Below, one piece after another: positions 41,278 through 51,373 of a stretch of 64,000 nucleotides of DNA. Each line of letters begins with the position of its first letter. Position 1 is the first letter of the stretch. The stretch is from Lachnospiraceae bacterium. GTDB lineage: Bacteria; Bacillota; Clostridia; Lachnospirales; Lachnospiraceae. The stretch spans positions 1 through 64,000 of the forward strand of contig QXWO01000007.1 of assembly GCA_009911035.1 (NCBI GenBank), given 5' to 3'. The position numbers were made by a program, and so were the translations under genes. The notes beneath the pieces were generated by a model, which saw only the letters and a list, made by a program, of their open reading frames with translations, did no database searches and was not told where the DNA came from.

Positions 41278-43983
41278 TCACAGTATTTTCCCCAGTTCTA
41301 TTTCTATTTTTTGTATCCCATCCGGCAGTGCATCGATTATTTTCCTGTCAAGAACGGCCGAATCAACGGAAATTTTCATCTCATTTCCATTGTAATATGC
41401 CCTTATTACTGCATATTCCCCAAAAGACAAACCCAATGGATTTTTGAAAATTACATGAAAATCTTTTTGGGCAAAAGAGAGCTGAATTTCTGCTTTTCCA
41501 TCAGTGTCAAACTGCTCCTTCAGCAGCTTCGGCCTGATTACCATATCTCCGGTCTGTCCATGAACGCCAAATACTTCTGTTACCATTGTGAGCATGTACC
41601 AGCTTGCCGCCCCTGTTAAATAATGATACATTCCTCTTCCGGAGCCGTTAAAGTATTCTGGAATTCCAGGGTAAATCCTGCTTACCTCAAAATCCATAGC
41701 TGTCTTAGCAAGTGTCTGCAGCGCCTTATACCCTTCCTGTACGAATCCCCGCTGATACAGGGCATTTGCGTACATCACAGTCATATGGGAAAAAACAGCC
41801 CCATTTTCCTTTTCTCCGTATGCAAATCCGAACATCCTTCCCAGATTAAATTTCTGCTCATGGAAATCCGTATTCAGGCGGTAGCCGCCAATTTCCTTCT
41901 TATACAAATAACGGTCTGCGCTTTTGCATATTTTTTCTATATGGCTGCTCTCAGCCGTTTTGCCCATAACTGCAAAAACCTGGCCCGTCAGCATCATCCG
42001 TACGCCGCTCTCAAAATATCCTTCCACCGGCTTCCCGTCATTATCGTAATAGCTGTTAAACCATCCTTCTCCGCCATTTCCTTCAATCCACTCGGTGTTT
42101 CGGATATGTTCCTGCATCCACTGTGCCTTATGCCGCAGATTATCCGCCAGTTCACTGACCGCCATATGTATCTTTCTACCGCTGATATTGTGCCTGCAGA
42201 GCATCAGGTAGTTCCGTAAAACTTCCTGTTTTGCGGAAACATTATCATAAACCTGCTCATCATCCTTCAAAAGAATCTGTATCTCCTCAAGCAGTTCTAT
42301 CTGTTCCCAGCCAAACTTTCTTTCCAGAGTCAGAAGAAGTTCTGACATCTGCATCAGGTTCCCTGCATAAGCACAGGAAAACGCCACGCTCTCTCCATTT
42401 TCTGCCGCCATATCAAGAGCGTCATTCCAATCTGCTCCCCGGAGCCTGATATGATTATGTGCCCCCACCTCATAAAATGCGCACAAATGCTGTAAAAGCA
42501 GATGTTCTAAAATGCTTCCTTTATATACCTGGCCATTTTCACATTTCTGCTGCAGCCCATAGGACATATCCCACTGTTTATCCAGCCCTCCGCCACGCTC
42601 CATCTGTTCATCTTTAAAATAGGCCGCCCTTTCTTCTAATATCCCCACATCTCCCGTCTGGTCAATATAGAGCTTTGTTGTCATAAAGGGCCAGACACCA
42701 TGATCCATCCAGACACGTGCAATACCGTTTCTGTCCGCAACAAACTCGCCCTGTTTTTCCCCTATAATAGTAGCATTAGTGCCGTCCAGACGGACGCCCC
42801 CGTAATTATCAAGAATCATCTGACGGACGCCGCAGGGATCCATAATCAGAAGGGACAGACAGTCCTGCCACAGATCCCGCCATCCCCGGCCGCCTCTGCC
42901 ATAATCATGATGGGGCAGAAATGAACATCCATAAATCCGTCTTAAAATGGGCTGGAAGCTTATCCAGCGCAGCAGATTGTCAAACCGCTCATCACCTGTA
43001 CGGTATCTGACATTTACCTTATTCTGCCAGTAATCATCCATTTCCTGCCATGCCTTTTTCACCTTTTCCGAGTCTGCGTAAGATAAAAGAATCTTTTCAA
43101 TTCCTTCTTCCTGCTCCGCCACACCCATAATAATAGTATAGGAAGCGCTTTCCCCGGGATTTAAAACAATTTCAGAAAAGCGGATACCCCCAAGCGCCTC
43201 TTTTCCCTCAAAATAGCTTTCTCCGGGCACGCCGTCTTCATTTTTTATCACTTTAAAGGGGTGTGTATAACTCCCGCCTTCTCCGATATAGTCCTCTGTA
43301 ACCGGATAAAAGTCTCTGGGCTTTTCCCCGTTCCCGGTAATGCCGCATACAAAGTAGGTCAGTTCATTTTTCTGGTGCCCGCGCTCATCAAAGGACAGCG
43401 ACGGCTTCACATATACCCCATAACCGGTAGTTCTTATCCTGTGCAGAAGGGAGGTCACATGCCTGTGATCTCTGATATTATCCGCACTTCTTCCGAAAAT
43501 GGGAATTGCGGCTGTCGGGGTAACCCTCTGCACTTCCCCACCCATATTGCAGATTTCCACATACATAATCTCCACATTATGCTCTAAGGGAACAAATGAA
43601 GTTATGCTGGCTTTCATCCGGTACTTTGAAGACTGCCTTGAAACCCTCTGCCACATAAAACCTGCTGTCAGACTGCTTTCATCCTGCTCCTTAGTAAATT
43701 TCCTGGCTTCTTCCTCTGCAGAAGCGCCTGCTGCAGACCATGCCCCCATTCCTTTTACATAACACCAGAAATTTCTTCCGGAACGGTTATTATGCAGATT
43801 TTCCGCACTGACAGGCTCCATGAGAAAAGCGTTCTGGTTCATCTTTATGTCGCCCCCCAGATTTGGCGACAGGGAACTTTTAATTCCATTTTCCCCGGCA
43901 ACCGGAAAGTAAAGATAACTGTAATTTTCCGGCTGGCTGATGGTAAATGTCCCATCTCTGTCCATAAAACGTATTGTTTCCAT
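41278..43983 (-). CDS. GH94 glycoside phosphorylase, laminaribiose-phosphorylase-like size
   Basis: 901 residues. N-terminal beta-sandwich, then an (alpha/alpha)6 barrel with WRDLWQDCLSLL and the catalytic acid in ADWNDA (Asp518). Length and motif spacing fit the laminaribiose (beta-1,3) group better than cellobiose phosphorylases of about 810 residues, but this is a judgement. With the enzyme at 38815 it gives the locus two phosphorylases that probably differ in linkage or chain length. GGAGG precedes the ATG. 48 bases separate the two genes. Confidence 0.8.
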   Translation of the reverse strand: METIRFMDRDGTFTISQPENYSYLYFPVAGENGIKSSLSPNLGGDIKMNQNAFLMEPVSAENLHNNRSGRNFWCYVKGMGAWSAAGASAEEEARKFTKEQDESSLTAGFMWQRVSRQSSKYRMKASITSFVPLEHNVEIMYVEICNMGGEVQRVTPTAAIPIFGRSADNIRDHRHVTSLLHRIRTTGYGVYVKPSLSFDERGHQKNELTYFVCGITGNGEKPRDFYPVTEDYIGEGGSYTHPFKVIKNEDGVPGESYFEGKEALGGIRFSEIVLNPGESASYTIIMGVAEQEEGIEKILLSYADSEKVKKAWQEMDDYWQNKVNVRYRTGDERFDNLLRWISFQPILRRIYGCSFLPHHDYGRGGRGWRDLWQDCLSLLIMDPCGVRQMILDNYGGVRLDGTNATIIGEKQGEFVADRNGIARVWMDHGVWPFMTTKLYIDQTGDVGILEERAAYFKDEQMERGGGLDKQWDMSYGLQQKCENGQVYKGSILEHLLLQHLCAFYEVGAHNHIRLRGADWNDALDMAAENGESVAFSCAYAGNLMQMSELLLTLERKFGWEQIELLEEIQILLKDDEQVYDNVSAKQEVLRNYLMLCRHNISGRKIHMAVSELADNLRHKAQWMQEHIRNTEWIEGNGGEGWFNSYYDNDGKPVEGYFESGVRMMLTGQVFAVMGKTAESSHIEKICKSADRYLYKKEIGGYRLNTDFHEQKFNLGRMFGFAYGEKENGAVFSHMTVMYANALYQRGFVQEGYKALQTLAKTAMDFEVSRIYPGIPEYFNGSGRGMYHYLTGAASWYMLTMVTEVFGVHGQTGDMVIRPKLLKEQFDTDGKAEIQLSFAQKDFHVIFKNPLGLSFGEYAVIRAYYNGNEMKISVDSAVLDRKIIDALPDGIQKIEIELGKIL

Positions 43984-44018
43984 TCTTCTGACCTCCTGCT
44001 AAATTTTATATATTTTAC

Positions 44019-46517
44019 CTATACCTTGAAAATTTTTACCTGTGCTTCCAGTTCTTCCGCCGATGTTGTCAGTTTTTCTGATTCTTCCGCTACGATCCCG
44101 CTGTTCGTCATCATACTGTCCGCCTGTTCTACCAGCACATCCGAGGATGCCAGAATCTCCTGGGAACCTGCCGCCTGTTCCTCTGAAATTGCGGCAACAT
44201 CCCTTGCAACATCTTCAACCTGATTTACTTTTTGAATCATCTGCTGAACCAGCTCTCCAACCGTAACAATGTTTTCAAAAATAGTGTCATAGGTCTTCAC
44301 TGCATTTCCAATCAGCACACTGCTGTTATTAATATTATCCACGCTGGCGTCCGCCTGACTGATAACGCCTTCAATTAAGGCTTTTATTTCCAGTATGATA
44401 GTATCTATATGCTTGACAGATTTCATGCTTGTCTGTGCCAGTTTGCCAATCTCTGTCGCCACCACGGCAAAGCCTCTTCCTGCATCGCCTGCCCGGGCCG
44501 CCTCTATAGAGGCATTCAGGGATAATAAATTTGTCTCATCCGCAATTTCCCCAATTGCCCTTGTAATGCCCGTAATCTCTTCCGACGCATTTCCTACCTT
44601 ATCAATTGCATCCTGCAGTTGTTTCACTGAATCGGTAATATTCTGCATGGCCGCGTCCACATCCTGCATAACCTCTTTGCCTTTCTGGGATACGCCCACC
44701 GTCTCCTTCATTTTGCCATTTACGCCGTCCCCATGGTCTTTGGTTTCTTCCACAAGCGCCGCCAGAGTCGTTGCGCTGTGTGCGATTTCGTTAACTGAAA
44801 TTGATAGCTGTTCGACTGTGATATTAAGTTCCTTCATAGACTGGTTCTGTCTTTTCGATGCATGGAACATCTCCCCGGATACCTCTTTGCTGTTATCCGC
44901 CTGGTCATGCAGGATATGGGAAACATTGTCAATGGAAGTAATCATGGCACGCATTGCGTCAATAAACTTATTTACACACCGGCTCATGATTCCAATTTCG
45001 TCATTGCTTCCCGTATGATTATGAATGGTAAAATCCCCTTCCGTCATTGCCGTTATCACATTTGTCAGTTTCTTTACGGGCCTGATTACAATATGCACAA
45101 TTCTCTCCACCAGAACCAGCAGTACCAGCACCGATACGATTCCGAATAAAAACATAATATTTCTGATACTGTCCAAATCTCTGTAGACTGTCCCGGCCGG
45201 AACAAAAGATACCAGCAGCCATTCTGTCCCGGCTACCTCCTCGATAACTGCAATATTGCCGTACATTTCTTCTAACTCAAATTCATTCCGGGTTATCTTA
45301 TCTGCTATGCCCTGCATGAACTCATCGTCTATTTCGCTTAATTTCCTGGAAATCAGCGCTGTATCCCGAGCTGCAAGGACTGTATGGTCCTCTGCATTCA
45401 CTAAAAACGATTCCGCATCCTCCATTTTTACAAAACTGCTGACATATACGCTGACTTTATCCAATGCCAGATCCGCTGAAATGACACGTACATCATCCGA
45501 ATGTGTCCGCAGCATACCACATACGCTGATTACCTGCTTTCCGTTTTCATTTGTATAAGCGTTGGTAAAACCCATATTCACTCTGGTCAGGCCGTCCCTG
45601 AACCATTCCGTCTGTGTCACATCAAAAGTCTCCGCTTCCCGTCCATTATCCGCCAATAACGGCTGGGCGGTCATAACAATAGACACGTTGCTTATCCTGA
45701 CCCCTGCCGTTGAACCGGAGGCTCCCAGATTAAATTCCATCCTGCCATTTGCATCATCATAGTCTGTCATTGTAAACTCATATGTAAATGTCTGCTTTGC
45801 TGTTGTTAAATTTACGGTTGTATCTTCCAGATAACGCTTATAATCCCTGTCCGGCGCAGTTATTCCAATCTTTATTGTTCTGTCCGAATCTGCATAGGCA
45901 TCAAAGCTGACCTGGTATGCGGCATCTTTTTTTATCGGAATATCAGGCTGTACAAGCTGCACACTGTAATCCGCCGTTCCTTCATTGGCAGTATGAATGC
46001 TTACTTCATTATCCATGATTTCTGCTGCCGCATCTCCCTCAAGGGCTGTCAGGAATATCCACCCTTTATCATCCGCCAGGTTTTCATCAATGCCAAAATC
46101 CCCATTGTTAATGTAGTTACCATCCCCGTCCGGCTCCCTCAGTTCAATGTCTTTCACAGGTTTGGCGCTGTACAGCCCGCCCTCTGCGTCCGCCACATAA
46201 AATCCCTCCGGATAATTATTGTCGTAATTATAATAAGAGTCGAGAAAATCCTGTAATTGTCGATCATCAAAGTCCATCTGTTCCAATGCCTGCTTTGCAA
46301 CGGAAAGAGAGAGTAAATTCTGATTCAGCCACGCTTCGATTTCAGCCGCCTGGCTTTCCACCGATGTTTTCAGAAGATTATGGGCATTTGACTTTATTAC
46401 ATTTTTTGATACATTGTAAGACAAGCCGATAAGAACAACGATAATGATTAGAATCACTGGCAGTATAATGCCCAGCAGTTTTACCTTTATAGAAATAAAT
46501 TTTTTCTTTTCTGTCAT
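44019..46517 (-). CDS. Chemoreceptor with a CBM4/9-like domain inserted in its Cache sensor
   Basis: 832 residues. Membrane helix 1 at about 12-34. The outer region begins as a dCache domain ([18 protein letters not shown]). It is interrupted at about 137-282 by a beta-sandwich like CBM4/9 ([44 protein letters not shown]), and then resumes ([13 protein letters not shown]). Membrane helix 2 at 453-472, HAMP, then the MCP signalling domain with the tip [20 protein letters not shown]. It should steer swimming toward a polysaccharide or oligosaccharide. GGAGGG precedes the ATG. It lies with a sugar-binding lipoprotein and two phosphorylases. Confidence 0.85.
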   Translation of the reverse strand: MTEKKKFISIKVKLLGIILPVILIIIVVLIGLSYNVSKNVIKSNAHNLLKTSVESQAAEIEAWLNQNLLSLSVAKQALEQMDFDDRQLQDFLDSYYNYDNNYPEGFYVADAEGGLYSAKPVKDIELREPDGDGNYINNGDFGIDENLADDKGWIFLTALEGDAAAEIMDNEVSIHTANEGTADYSVQLVQPDIPIKKDAAYQVSFDAYADSDRTIKIGITAPDRDYKRYLEDTTVNLTTAKQTFTYEFTMTDYDDANGRMEFNLGASGSTAGVRISNVSIVMTAQPLLADNGREAETFDVTQTEWFRDGLTRVNMGFTNAYTNENGKQVISVCGMLRTHSDDVRVISADLALDKVSVYVSSFVKMEDAESFLVNAEDHTVLAARDTALISRKLSEIDDEFMQGIADKITRNEFELEEMYGNIAVIEEVAGTEWLLVSFVPAGTVYRDLDSIRNIMFLFGIVSVLVLLVLVERIVHIVIRPVKKLTNVITAMTEGDFTIHNHTGSNDEIGIMSRCVNKFIDAMRAMITSIDNVSHILHDQADNSKEVSGEMFHASKRQNQSMKELNITVEQLSISVNEIAHSATTLAALVEETKDHGDGVNGKMKETVGVSQKGKEVMQDVDAAMQNITDSVKQLQDAIDKVGNASEEITGITRAIGEIADETNLLSLNASIEAARAGDAGRGFAVVATEIGKLAQTSMKSVKHIDTIILEIKALIEGVISQADASVDNINNSSVLIGNAVKTYDTIFENIVTVGELVQQMIQKVNQVEDVARDVAAISEEQAAGSQEILASSDVLVEQADSMMTNSGIVAEESEKLTTSAEELEAQVKIFKV

Positions 46518-46555
46518 TGCAGCTCCCTCCGGTTTTTACTTTCTGTCCAAACATT

Positions 46556-47530
46556 CTACTGGTATTGCGCCACATTATGGATATCTACCTTTTCAAAGGG
46601 CAGCAGAATATATTTCCCATCCTCCCCGGCTCCTTCCATCCCACTGACGGACTGCCCGGCCGCCAGCTTTTCCGCCGCTTCTATGGCCGCCGTAATCTGA
46701 TCCGACATTGGCTGATATACAGTAAAGTCCATCCTTCCTTCTGCAATAGCCTGGCAGCCTCCTGCCGATGCATCCACGCCCAAAAACAAAACCGAATCCG
46801 TGCTGATGCCCGCCTGCTCAAATGCCGCAAGCCCGCCAAGGGCCATATCATCATTATTCGCTGCCACACAGTCAACCGGCCGGCCCGTCTTAAGAAAAAT
46901 TTCCATTAATTCCTGCGCCTTTTCTGTATTCCAGTCAGCATAATCCTCAAACAAATAATTAATTTTCTTTCCACTGGCTTTCAGCGTCTGTTTCAGCCCG
47001 TTTGTCCTGCCAATCGTACCGGATGCTCCCTTAGGGCCTTTTAATACTGCCACATTGATTTCCTCTTTATCGTTAAACTGCTCCAAGATATATTCTGCCT
47101 GATACTGCCCTGCCATATATTCATCTGACGCCACATAAACATAACGGTCTTTTTCCAACTGACTGTCATCCGGCGCATTGTTGATAAATACAATTGGCGT
47201 ACCGCCCGCCGCCGCTTTTACCGCTGTCACGGTATCCGGGGAAACCAGCCCACACAAAAGAACATCGCAGCCTTCCGCAACTGCTTTTTTTATCTGCGCA
47301 TCCTGGGCTTCAACAGAATTTTCGGCATATCCCGCTTCAAATGATGAACCATATAATGCGGCCTTTTCCTGTAGCTGTTCCGCCCATCCCTCATAATAAG
47401 TACCGCTTTCTATAGCCGCATAATAGATTGCAACACTACTTCCATCGACTGTGTCTTTCTTCTGGCATCCGCCTGCCAGCAAAATAATCATTACCGCCAC
47501 AGAGCATATCACACCTGTTTTTTTCTTCAT
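46556..47530 (-). CDS. RbsB-like sugar-binding lipoprotein
   Basis: 324 residues from the ATG at 47530 (GGGGG site); the frame opens at 47569. Lipoprotein signal LLAGGC, then a type 1 periplasmic-binding fold (VAIYYAAIESGTYYEGW, VASDEYMAGQYQAEYIL, AANNDDMALGGLAAFEQAG). No matching permease or ATPase of the ribose type is nearby. Placed directly before the chemoreceptor, it more likely presents sugar to that receptor, as galactose- and ribose-binding proteins do in E. coli. That role is inferred. Confidence 0.85.
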   Translation of the reverse strand: MKKKTGVICSVAVMIILLAGGCQKKDTVDGSSVAIYYAAIESGTYYEGWAEQLQEKAALYGSSFEAGYAENSVEAQDAQIKKAVAEGCDVLLCGLVSPDTVTAVKAAAGGTPIVFINNAPDDSQLEKDRYVYVASDEYMAGQYQAEYILEQFNDKEEINVAVLKGPKGASGTIGRTNGLKQTLKASGKKINYLFEDYADWNTEKAQELMEIFLKTGRPVDCVAANNDDMALGGLAAFEQAGISTDSVLFLGVDASAGGCQAIAEGRMDFTVYQPMSDQITAAIEAAEKLAAGQSVSGMEGAGEDGKYILLPFEKVDIHNVAQYQ

Positions 47531-47642
47531 AACATACCCCCGTCCCATAGCTTCCAGACTCCGGGACAAGTATTATCTATCCCAAATTCCACACAGCTAT
47601 ATCCTCCATTTGTTTTTTGATTTTACCTGTTTTGTCTGAAAC

Positions 47643-47683
47643 CATATACCAGATTAATTTAAAAAATATCAAATACATGATAT
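47643..47683 (-). promoter_or_regulatory. Promoter and operator upstream of the binding-protein/chemoreceptor genes
   Basis: Minus-strand TTGATA (47667-47672) and TATATG (47643-47648). The inverted repeat ATATCA-N6-TGATAT covers 47666-47683, overlapping the -35. It is the same operator as at 34334-34351. Confidence 0.65.
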
Positions 47684-47903
47684 GATAATAAAGGCAGCCT
47701 GCCGCTTCTTAATCGAATGACATTGCTTCGCAAATAGTAGCAGCTGTTGCATTTTTAACAATAAATTTGTATAAAGTACTGTAAAATTCTAATCTCTTCT
47801 GCTATAATATTTTTAACAATTTTCCCCTGTAAAACAGGAAATTTTATTTCGATACGGTTTCGGCAGATTTCATGACATTTGGGAATTAAATTCCTAAATT
47901 TGT

Positions 47904-47931
47904 TAAATATTTTCAGGGAAGATGCCGATAT
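47904..47931 (+). promoter_or_regulatory. Sigma-D (sigma-28) type promoter
   Basis: TAAA (47904-47907), 16 bases, then GCCGATAT (47924-47931). This is close to the motility sigma factor consensus TAAA-N15-GCCGATAA. It lies 32 bases before the start at 47964. Confidence 0.65.
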
Positions 47932-47963
47932 CCATAATAGAAAAAACCAAGGAGGGTGATATT

Positions 47964-48587
47964 ATGAGCGTAAATGGAATTACCGGTGCTAGTAATACGT
48001 ATAGTGCTTACACTACACAAGCACAAACCAAGAACACCGAAGCCAAGACAGAAGCCAATGCAGCCGCTAAGGAAGACAAAACTACCCAGGATACTGGTGC
48101 AGTTTATGAGCCTTCCAAAAATGCTGCCACATCTGCAACCAAAAAGTACAAACCTGACGCAGATATGATTGCAAAACTGAAAGCTGATACAGACGCCAGA
48201 GTTTCCCAGATGAAGAGCCTTGTTGAAAAACTGCTCTTAAAGCAGGGCGATACCTATGGAAAGGCCAACGATATCTGGAGCGTACTCTCAAGCGGTAACT
48301 TCACTGTTGACGCTGCAACCAAAGCACAGGCACAGAAAGACATTGCAGAGGATGGATATTGGGGTGTTTCCCAGACTTCCCAGCGTATTCTGGACTTTGC
48401 CACCGCTTTAACAGGTGGTGATCCCAGCAAAATTGAGAAAATGCGTTCTGCATTCTTAAAAGGTTATGAGAAAGCTGAGAAAACATGGGGAGGAAAACTT
48501 CCTGAAATTTCCAAGCAGACTTATGACGCTGTACTTAAAGGCTTCGACAAGATGGCTGAAGATGCCGGTATCAAAACAGAAGCTTAA
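47964..48587 (+). CDS. Conserved protein under a motility-type promoter
   Basis: 207 residues from the ATG at 47964 (AAGGAGGGTGAT site). The N-terminus is low in complexity (SNTYSAYTTQAQTKN, then Ala/Lys/Thr-rich), like the disordered starts of flagellar proteins. The C-terminal 120 residues are helical (KSLVEKLLLKQGDTYGKAND, TSQRILDFATALTGGDPSKI). No signal peptide. I recall similar unnamed proteins in Lachnospiraceae. The sigma-D-like promoter suggests expression with flagella and chemotaxis genes; the function is unknown. A strong terminator follows. Confidence 0.7.
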   Translation: MSVNGITGASNTYSAYTTQAQTKNTEAKTEANAAAKEDKTTQDTGAVYEPSKNAATSATKKYKPDADMIAKLKADTDARVSQMKSLVEKLLLKQGDTYGKANDIWSVLSSGNFTVDAATKAQAQKDIAEDGYWGVSQTSQRILDFATALTGGDPSKIEKMRSAFLKGYEKAEKTWGGKLPEISKQTYDAVLKGFDKMAEDAGIKTEA

Positions 48588-48608
48588 GTCACACAGACAA
48601 TTCCAAAA

Positions 48609-48642
48609 GGCTCAAAACCTGCGAAAGGTTTTGAGCCTTTTT
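48609..48642 (+). terminator. Rho-independent terminator
   Basis: 12-bp stem GGCTCAAAACCT/AGGTTTTGAGCC (48609-48620, 48626-48637) followed by five T, 22 bases after the stop. Confidence 0.9.
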
Positions 48643-48686
48643 CACTCAATAAGCCAATTGTAAAACAATTCAGGGTTTGTCTGGTT

Positions 48687-49730
48687 TTATTTACCCGTCC
48701 GGGTCATCTTATCCACCAGGTTTTCTTTCGGGCTTTTCTCCGGTTCAATTCCCGCCGCCTTTTTAATAAGGGCAGTAAAAAATTCATCGATCCATGCAAC
48801 AGAATTAAACATACCTTCTAATGTCCATGGCGATTCCGGCGAAATCGCCATGTTGGAATCGCTAACCGTAAATTCATCCAAATCATATCCCTGTGTATGT
48901 TCTTCAAAGCTTGCGGTCACATAACGAACACAGCTTTCAATATCATAATTCACAGCATATCCCACAAACTGGGCCTGAATATGCTCTGTCAGCTTCATCC
49001 CGACGCAGACCCGGCAGGAAAATACTCCGTCCATTTCATAATCTTCCAAATCTGCCCTGTATGTAAAAGAATACAGGCATACCGCCTCATCATTTTCCAT
49101 TCCGTAATGTTCAAAGGTCAAATCTGACACTTTTCCAGGATAATTTTCCTCCGCATACTTTTGAATCTTCTCTGCGGCCTTCTGCCAGTCCAGTACGTCC
49201 GCTTCTGTCTCCTGCCTCTTGTCCTGTATCAGACAGGCAATGCCCGAGATTCCGTTCCCAGAAAGGGCAAAGTTAGCATAAGCGTCCCCCGAAGATATAA
49301 CCCCCGCCGTCCATCCGCCGGGCATATCCATTGAATACTCGCCCATCTGGACGCCGCCGTACTTTGCGTCTTTTCTGACGATATATCCCCTCCCCGCTGT
49401 TTTAAGACTCATGCCGGGATAAATCAAGTCCTCATTTGTGATCATATTCTTATTTTTTTCCAGAATATCCGTATACCTGGCGCCCTCACCCCAAAGGTTT
49501 TCTGCAATATCCCACAGGCATTCGCCGGGACGGACCACATATTCCTCCTCATCCATCCAAAGTTCCAATACCGGTTCTTCCGTTTCCGGCTTTTTCCCAA
49601 AAATAAGCGGATAAGCTTCCTCCTGCGCCAAAACCGGAAGCACAGGCAGACTGGCAAGCACCAGACAAAAAATGCAGAAAAAAGCGAACAGCTTTACAGC
49701 CATACCTTTTATCAATACTCCCAATCCCAT
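48687..49730 (-). CDS. Secreted LysM-domain protein
   Basis: 347 residues from the ATG at 49730. Signal peptide or anchor (LFAFFCIFCLVLASLPVLPVLA), then a LysM domain at about residues 57-105 (EYVVRPGECLWDIAENLWGE), then a 240-residue domain of unknown type. LysM binds peptidoglycan. The start overlaps the end of the upstream gene by 19 bases, so the two are coupled and probably function together at the cell surface. Confidence 0.75.
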   Translation of the reverse strand: MGLGVLIKGMAVKLFAFFCIFCLVLASLPVLPVLAQEEAYPLIFGKKPETEEPVLELWMDEEEYVVRPGECLWDIAENLWGEGARYTDILEKNKNMITNEDLIYPGMSLKTAGRGYIVRKDAKYGGVQMGEYSMDMPGGWTAGVISSGDAYANFALSGNGISGIACLIQDKRQETEADVLDWQKAAEKIQKYAEENYPGKVSDLTFEHYGMENDEAVCLYSFTYRADLEDYEMDGVFSCRVCVGMKLTEHIQAQFVGYAVNYDIESCVRYVTASFEEHTQGYDLDEFTVSDSNMAISPESPWTLEGMFNSVAWIDEFFTALIKKAAGIEPEKSPKENLVDKMTRTGK

Positions 49731-50683
49731 ATGCCCGCTCCTTCGCCTAACCACAGATTTTCTTTTTTCTCCTGACAGGGCAGAACTTCCCCGGCAGCCT
49801 CTGATTTGTCATATTTGCCCCAAAACTCACTTTCCTTCCTGAACGGTGCCAAATCCTCCGCCGCGATTTCCACCTTAAAACCTCTGTATAAAGGTTCATA
49901 AGTAATTGATTTTTCCAGTATGGGATCCAGAAAAATGCCGATGACAAAATTTTTGTCCTCCGTCACATAAAAACTGGGCCGGAACTGATATACTTCATTC
50001 AACTCCGCATCTTCCTTTAAAAACCAGGAAAGAAGCATATCTATCGTCTCATCATCGCCTAATTCCTCCCCTGCCTCCTCACTGTAAACCCGGTCCCATA
50101 GTCTGATGAAATCCCTGTTGATTTCAAAGATGTCCGACAGTTCATAGGTCTGTCCCGTGAGCAAATCCACCGTCAGCGTCCTTTCCGTCAGATTTGTCAT
50201 CCAGACCGGATTCCCCGTACAATATATCTCCTCAAAATTCATGCTTAAAAGATACTGGCTGTGAAAAGCCATATCGCAGTTTACATCACTGCAAAAAAAA
50301 GTAAAATGCTCTCTCTGGAATTTCTTCACCTCATCATTGGGAAAAAAATGCCAGTAATTTGTTCTGTCCATAGCAGCATCGTACATCAGCGTATTCAACT
50401 GCTTCTGCATTTCTTCCTCTACCCCTGTAAGATATGGATACTCTATAGTCAGCACTTCCCCGTAGTCATACTCATCCGAATATTCCACAAAATACTGTTC
50501 TTTCTGTACCGTATAGTCACTGTACCCCCTGGGTGGAAGATGACTGGCAATGAAATACAGCACTGCCGCCGCAATAGCTGCTATAAAAATCACTGCCGCC
50601 AAAAGAATCTTCTTTCCCCTTCCTGTTTTACCTATACCTTCCTCTGCCGGGCTGTCCTCCCGGATATTTTCTCTTTCGTCCAT
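49712..50683 (-). CDS. Membrane-anchored extracellular protein (DUF3298/RsiV-like)
   Basis: 323 residues. A short cytoplasmic N-terminus with acidic residues, one membrane helix (ILLAAVIFIAAIAAAVLYFI), then an extracellular domain with LTIEYPYLTGVEEEMQKQLN, LLTGQTYELSDIFEIN and FYVTEDKNFVIGIFLDP. This pattern is like the DUF3298 domain of RsiV-type proteins. No sigma factor is adjacent, so an anti-sigma role is not supported. It is coupled to the LysM gene downstream. Confidence 0.6.
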   Translation of the reverse strand: MDERENIREDSPAEEGIGKTGRGKKILLAAVIFIAAIAAAVLYFIASHLPPRGYSDYTVQKEQYFVEYSDEYDYGEVLTIEYPYLTGVEEEMQKQLNTLMYDAAMDRTNYWHFFPNDEVKKFQREHFTFFCSDVNCDMAFHSQYLLSMNFEEIYCTGNPVWMTNLTERTLTVDLLTGQTYELSDIFEINRDFIRLWDRVYSEEAGEELGDDETIDMLLSWFLKEDAELNEVYQFRPSFYVTEDKNFVIGIFLDPILEKSITYEPLYRGFKVEIAAEDLAPFRKESEFWGKYDKSEAAGEVLPCQEKKENLWLGEGAGIWDWEY

Positions 50684-50723
50684 AAGCCCTCCCTCTGCTT
50701 TTCTTAAAATATAATCAACAACG

Positions 50724-50821
50724 AATGCCGAAAGTGCCAGACATCTTCGCCTTTGTCTGGTTGATTATGAAATCCAGCCCTCTTATTGGCCGGACTTTCA
50801 CTCCACACACCTGACGGCATT
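50724..50821 (-). other. Structured leader-like region upstream of 50683
   Basis: An outer stem AATGCCG/CGGCATT (50724-50730 with 50815-50821) encloses a perfect hairpin CCAGACA/TGTCTGG (50737-50743, 50754-50760) and further partial pairings. On the minus strand this would lie in or before the 5' untranslated RNA of the gene at 50683. Three TGCATCA direct repeats follow at about 50,870-50,900. No known riboswitch class was recognised. Confidence 0.35.
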
Positions 50822-50962
50822 ACTGGATCAACCGTTACGTTAATTATACATGCGGTCTCCATCAAAACTGCATCATTTTTGCATCAAAGTTGCATCAAAA
50901 ATAATTTTTACAGCCCTTTGAACTGACTGGACGGAGTACCAGCAGGAAAACTTAATGCAATA

Positions 50963-51163
50963 AAATCTGGCATTGGAAAGTTAAAATTTTCTTTCCAATG
51001 CCAGATTTATCGTTTCCCCTTTTACACATCGTCATATTAAATACTTACCCTAGTGCTTGCCTTACCTATTTCAAACAAATAGTTATTGTAATGGTCAGAC
51101 ATATTTTATATTCAATATAACTTGTTGTATTTATATTTTAATACACTTTCCAATAAGTGTCAA
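50963..51163 (-). ncRNA. Repeated small-RNA-like unit, copy A
   Basis: Promoter TTGACA (51158-51163), 17 bases, TAAAAT (51135-51140). An inverted repeat TGTATT/AATACA (51126-51145) covers the -10. The unit ends in an 18-bp perfect hairpin (50963-50980 with 50991-51008) and a T-rich tract. A conserved block (minus strand GTGTAAAAGGGGAA) lies just before the hairpin. There is no conserved open frame. Copies B and C share the layout. Confidence 0.6.
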
Positions 51164-51373
51164 TATAATATTTTAAATATATCAAAATAATTACTAATCA
51201 GCGGATGAAAGTCTGCATCAGCTAATCTTATGCCCCCTGCCACGCTTGGCGAACCGGCTTATTGCAGCAAAAAGCCCTGCCGGGAAACTGCCTGTTATTG
51301 AAGGCATGTTTCTTTGCAGGGCCGGTAGAGTCTGCCGCTTATTAACTTAATGATACTGCTGATAAACCGCTGT

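Noticed and set aside
50724-50821. Group II intron fragment or known riboswitch (AGTGAAAGTCC on the minus strand)
   Set aside because: Only one short match by eye; no domain V hairpin, intron-encoded protein or conserved riboswitch core was found.
50963-51008. Simple shared terminator for the neighbouring genes
   Set aside because: The hairpin recurs with the same upstream promoter and block in three places, so a terminator alone does not explain the repeats.
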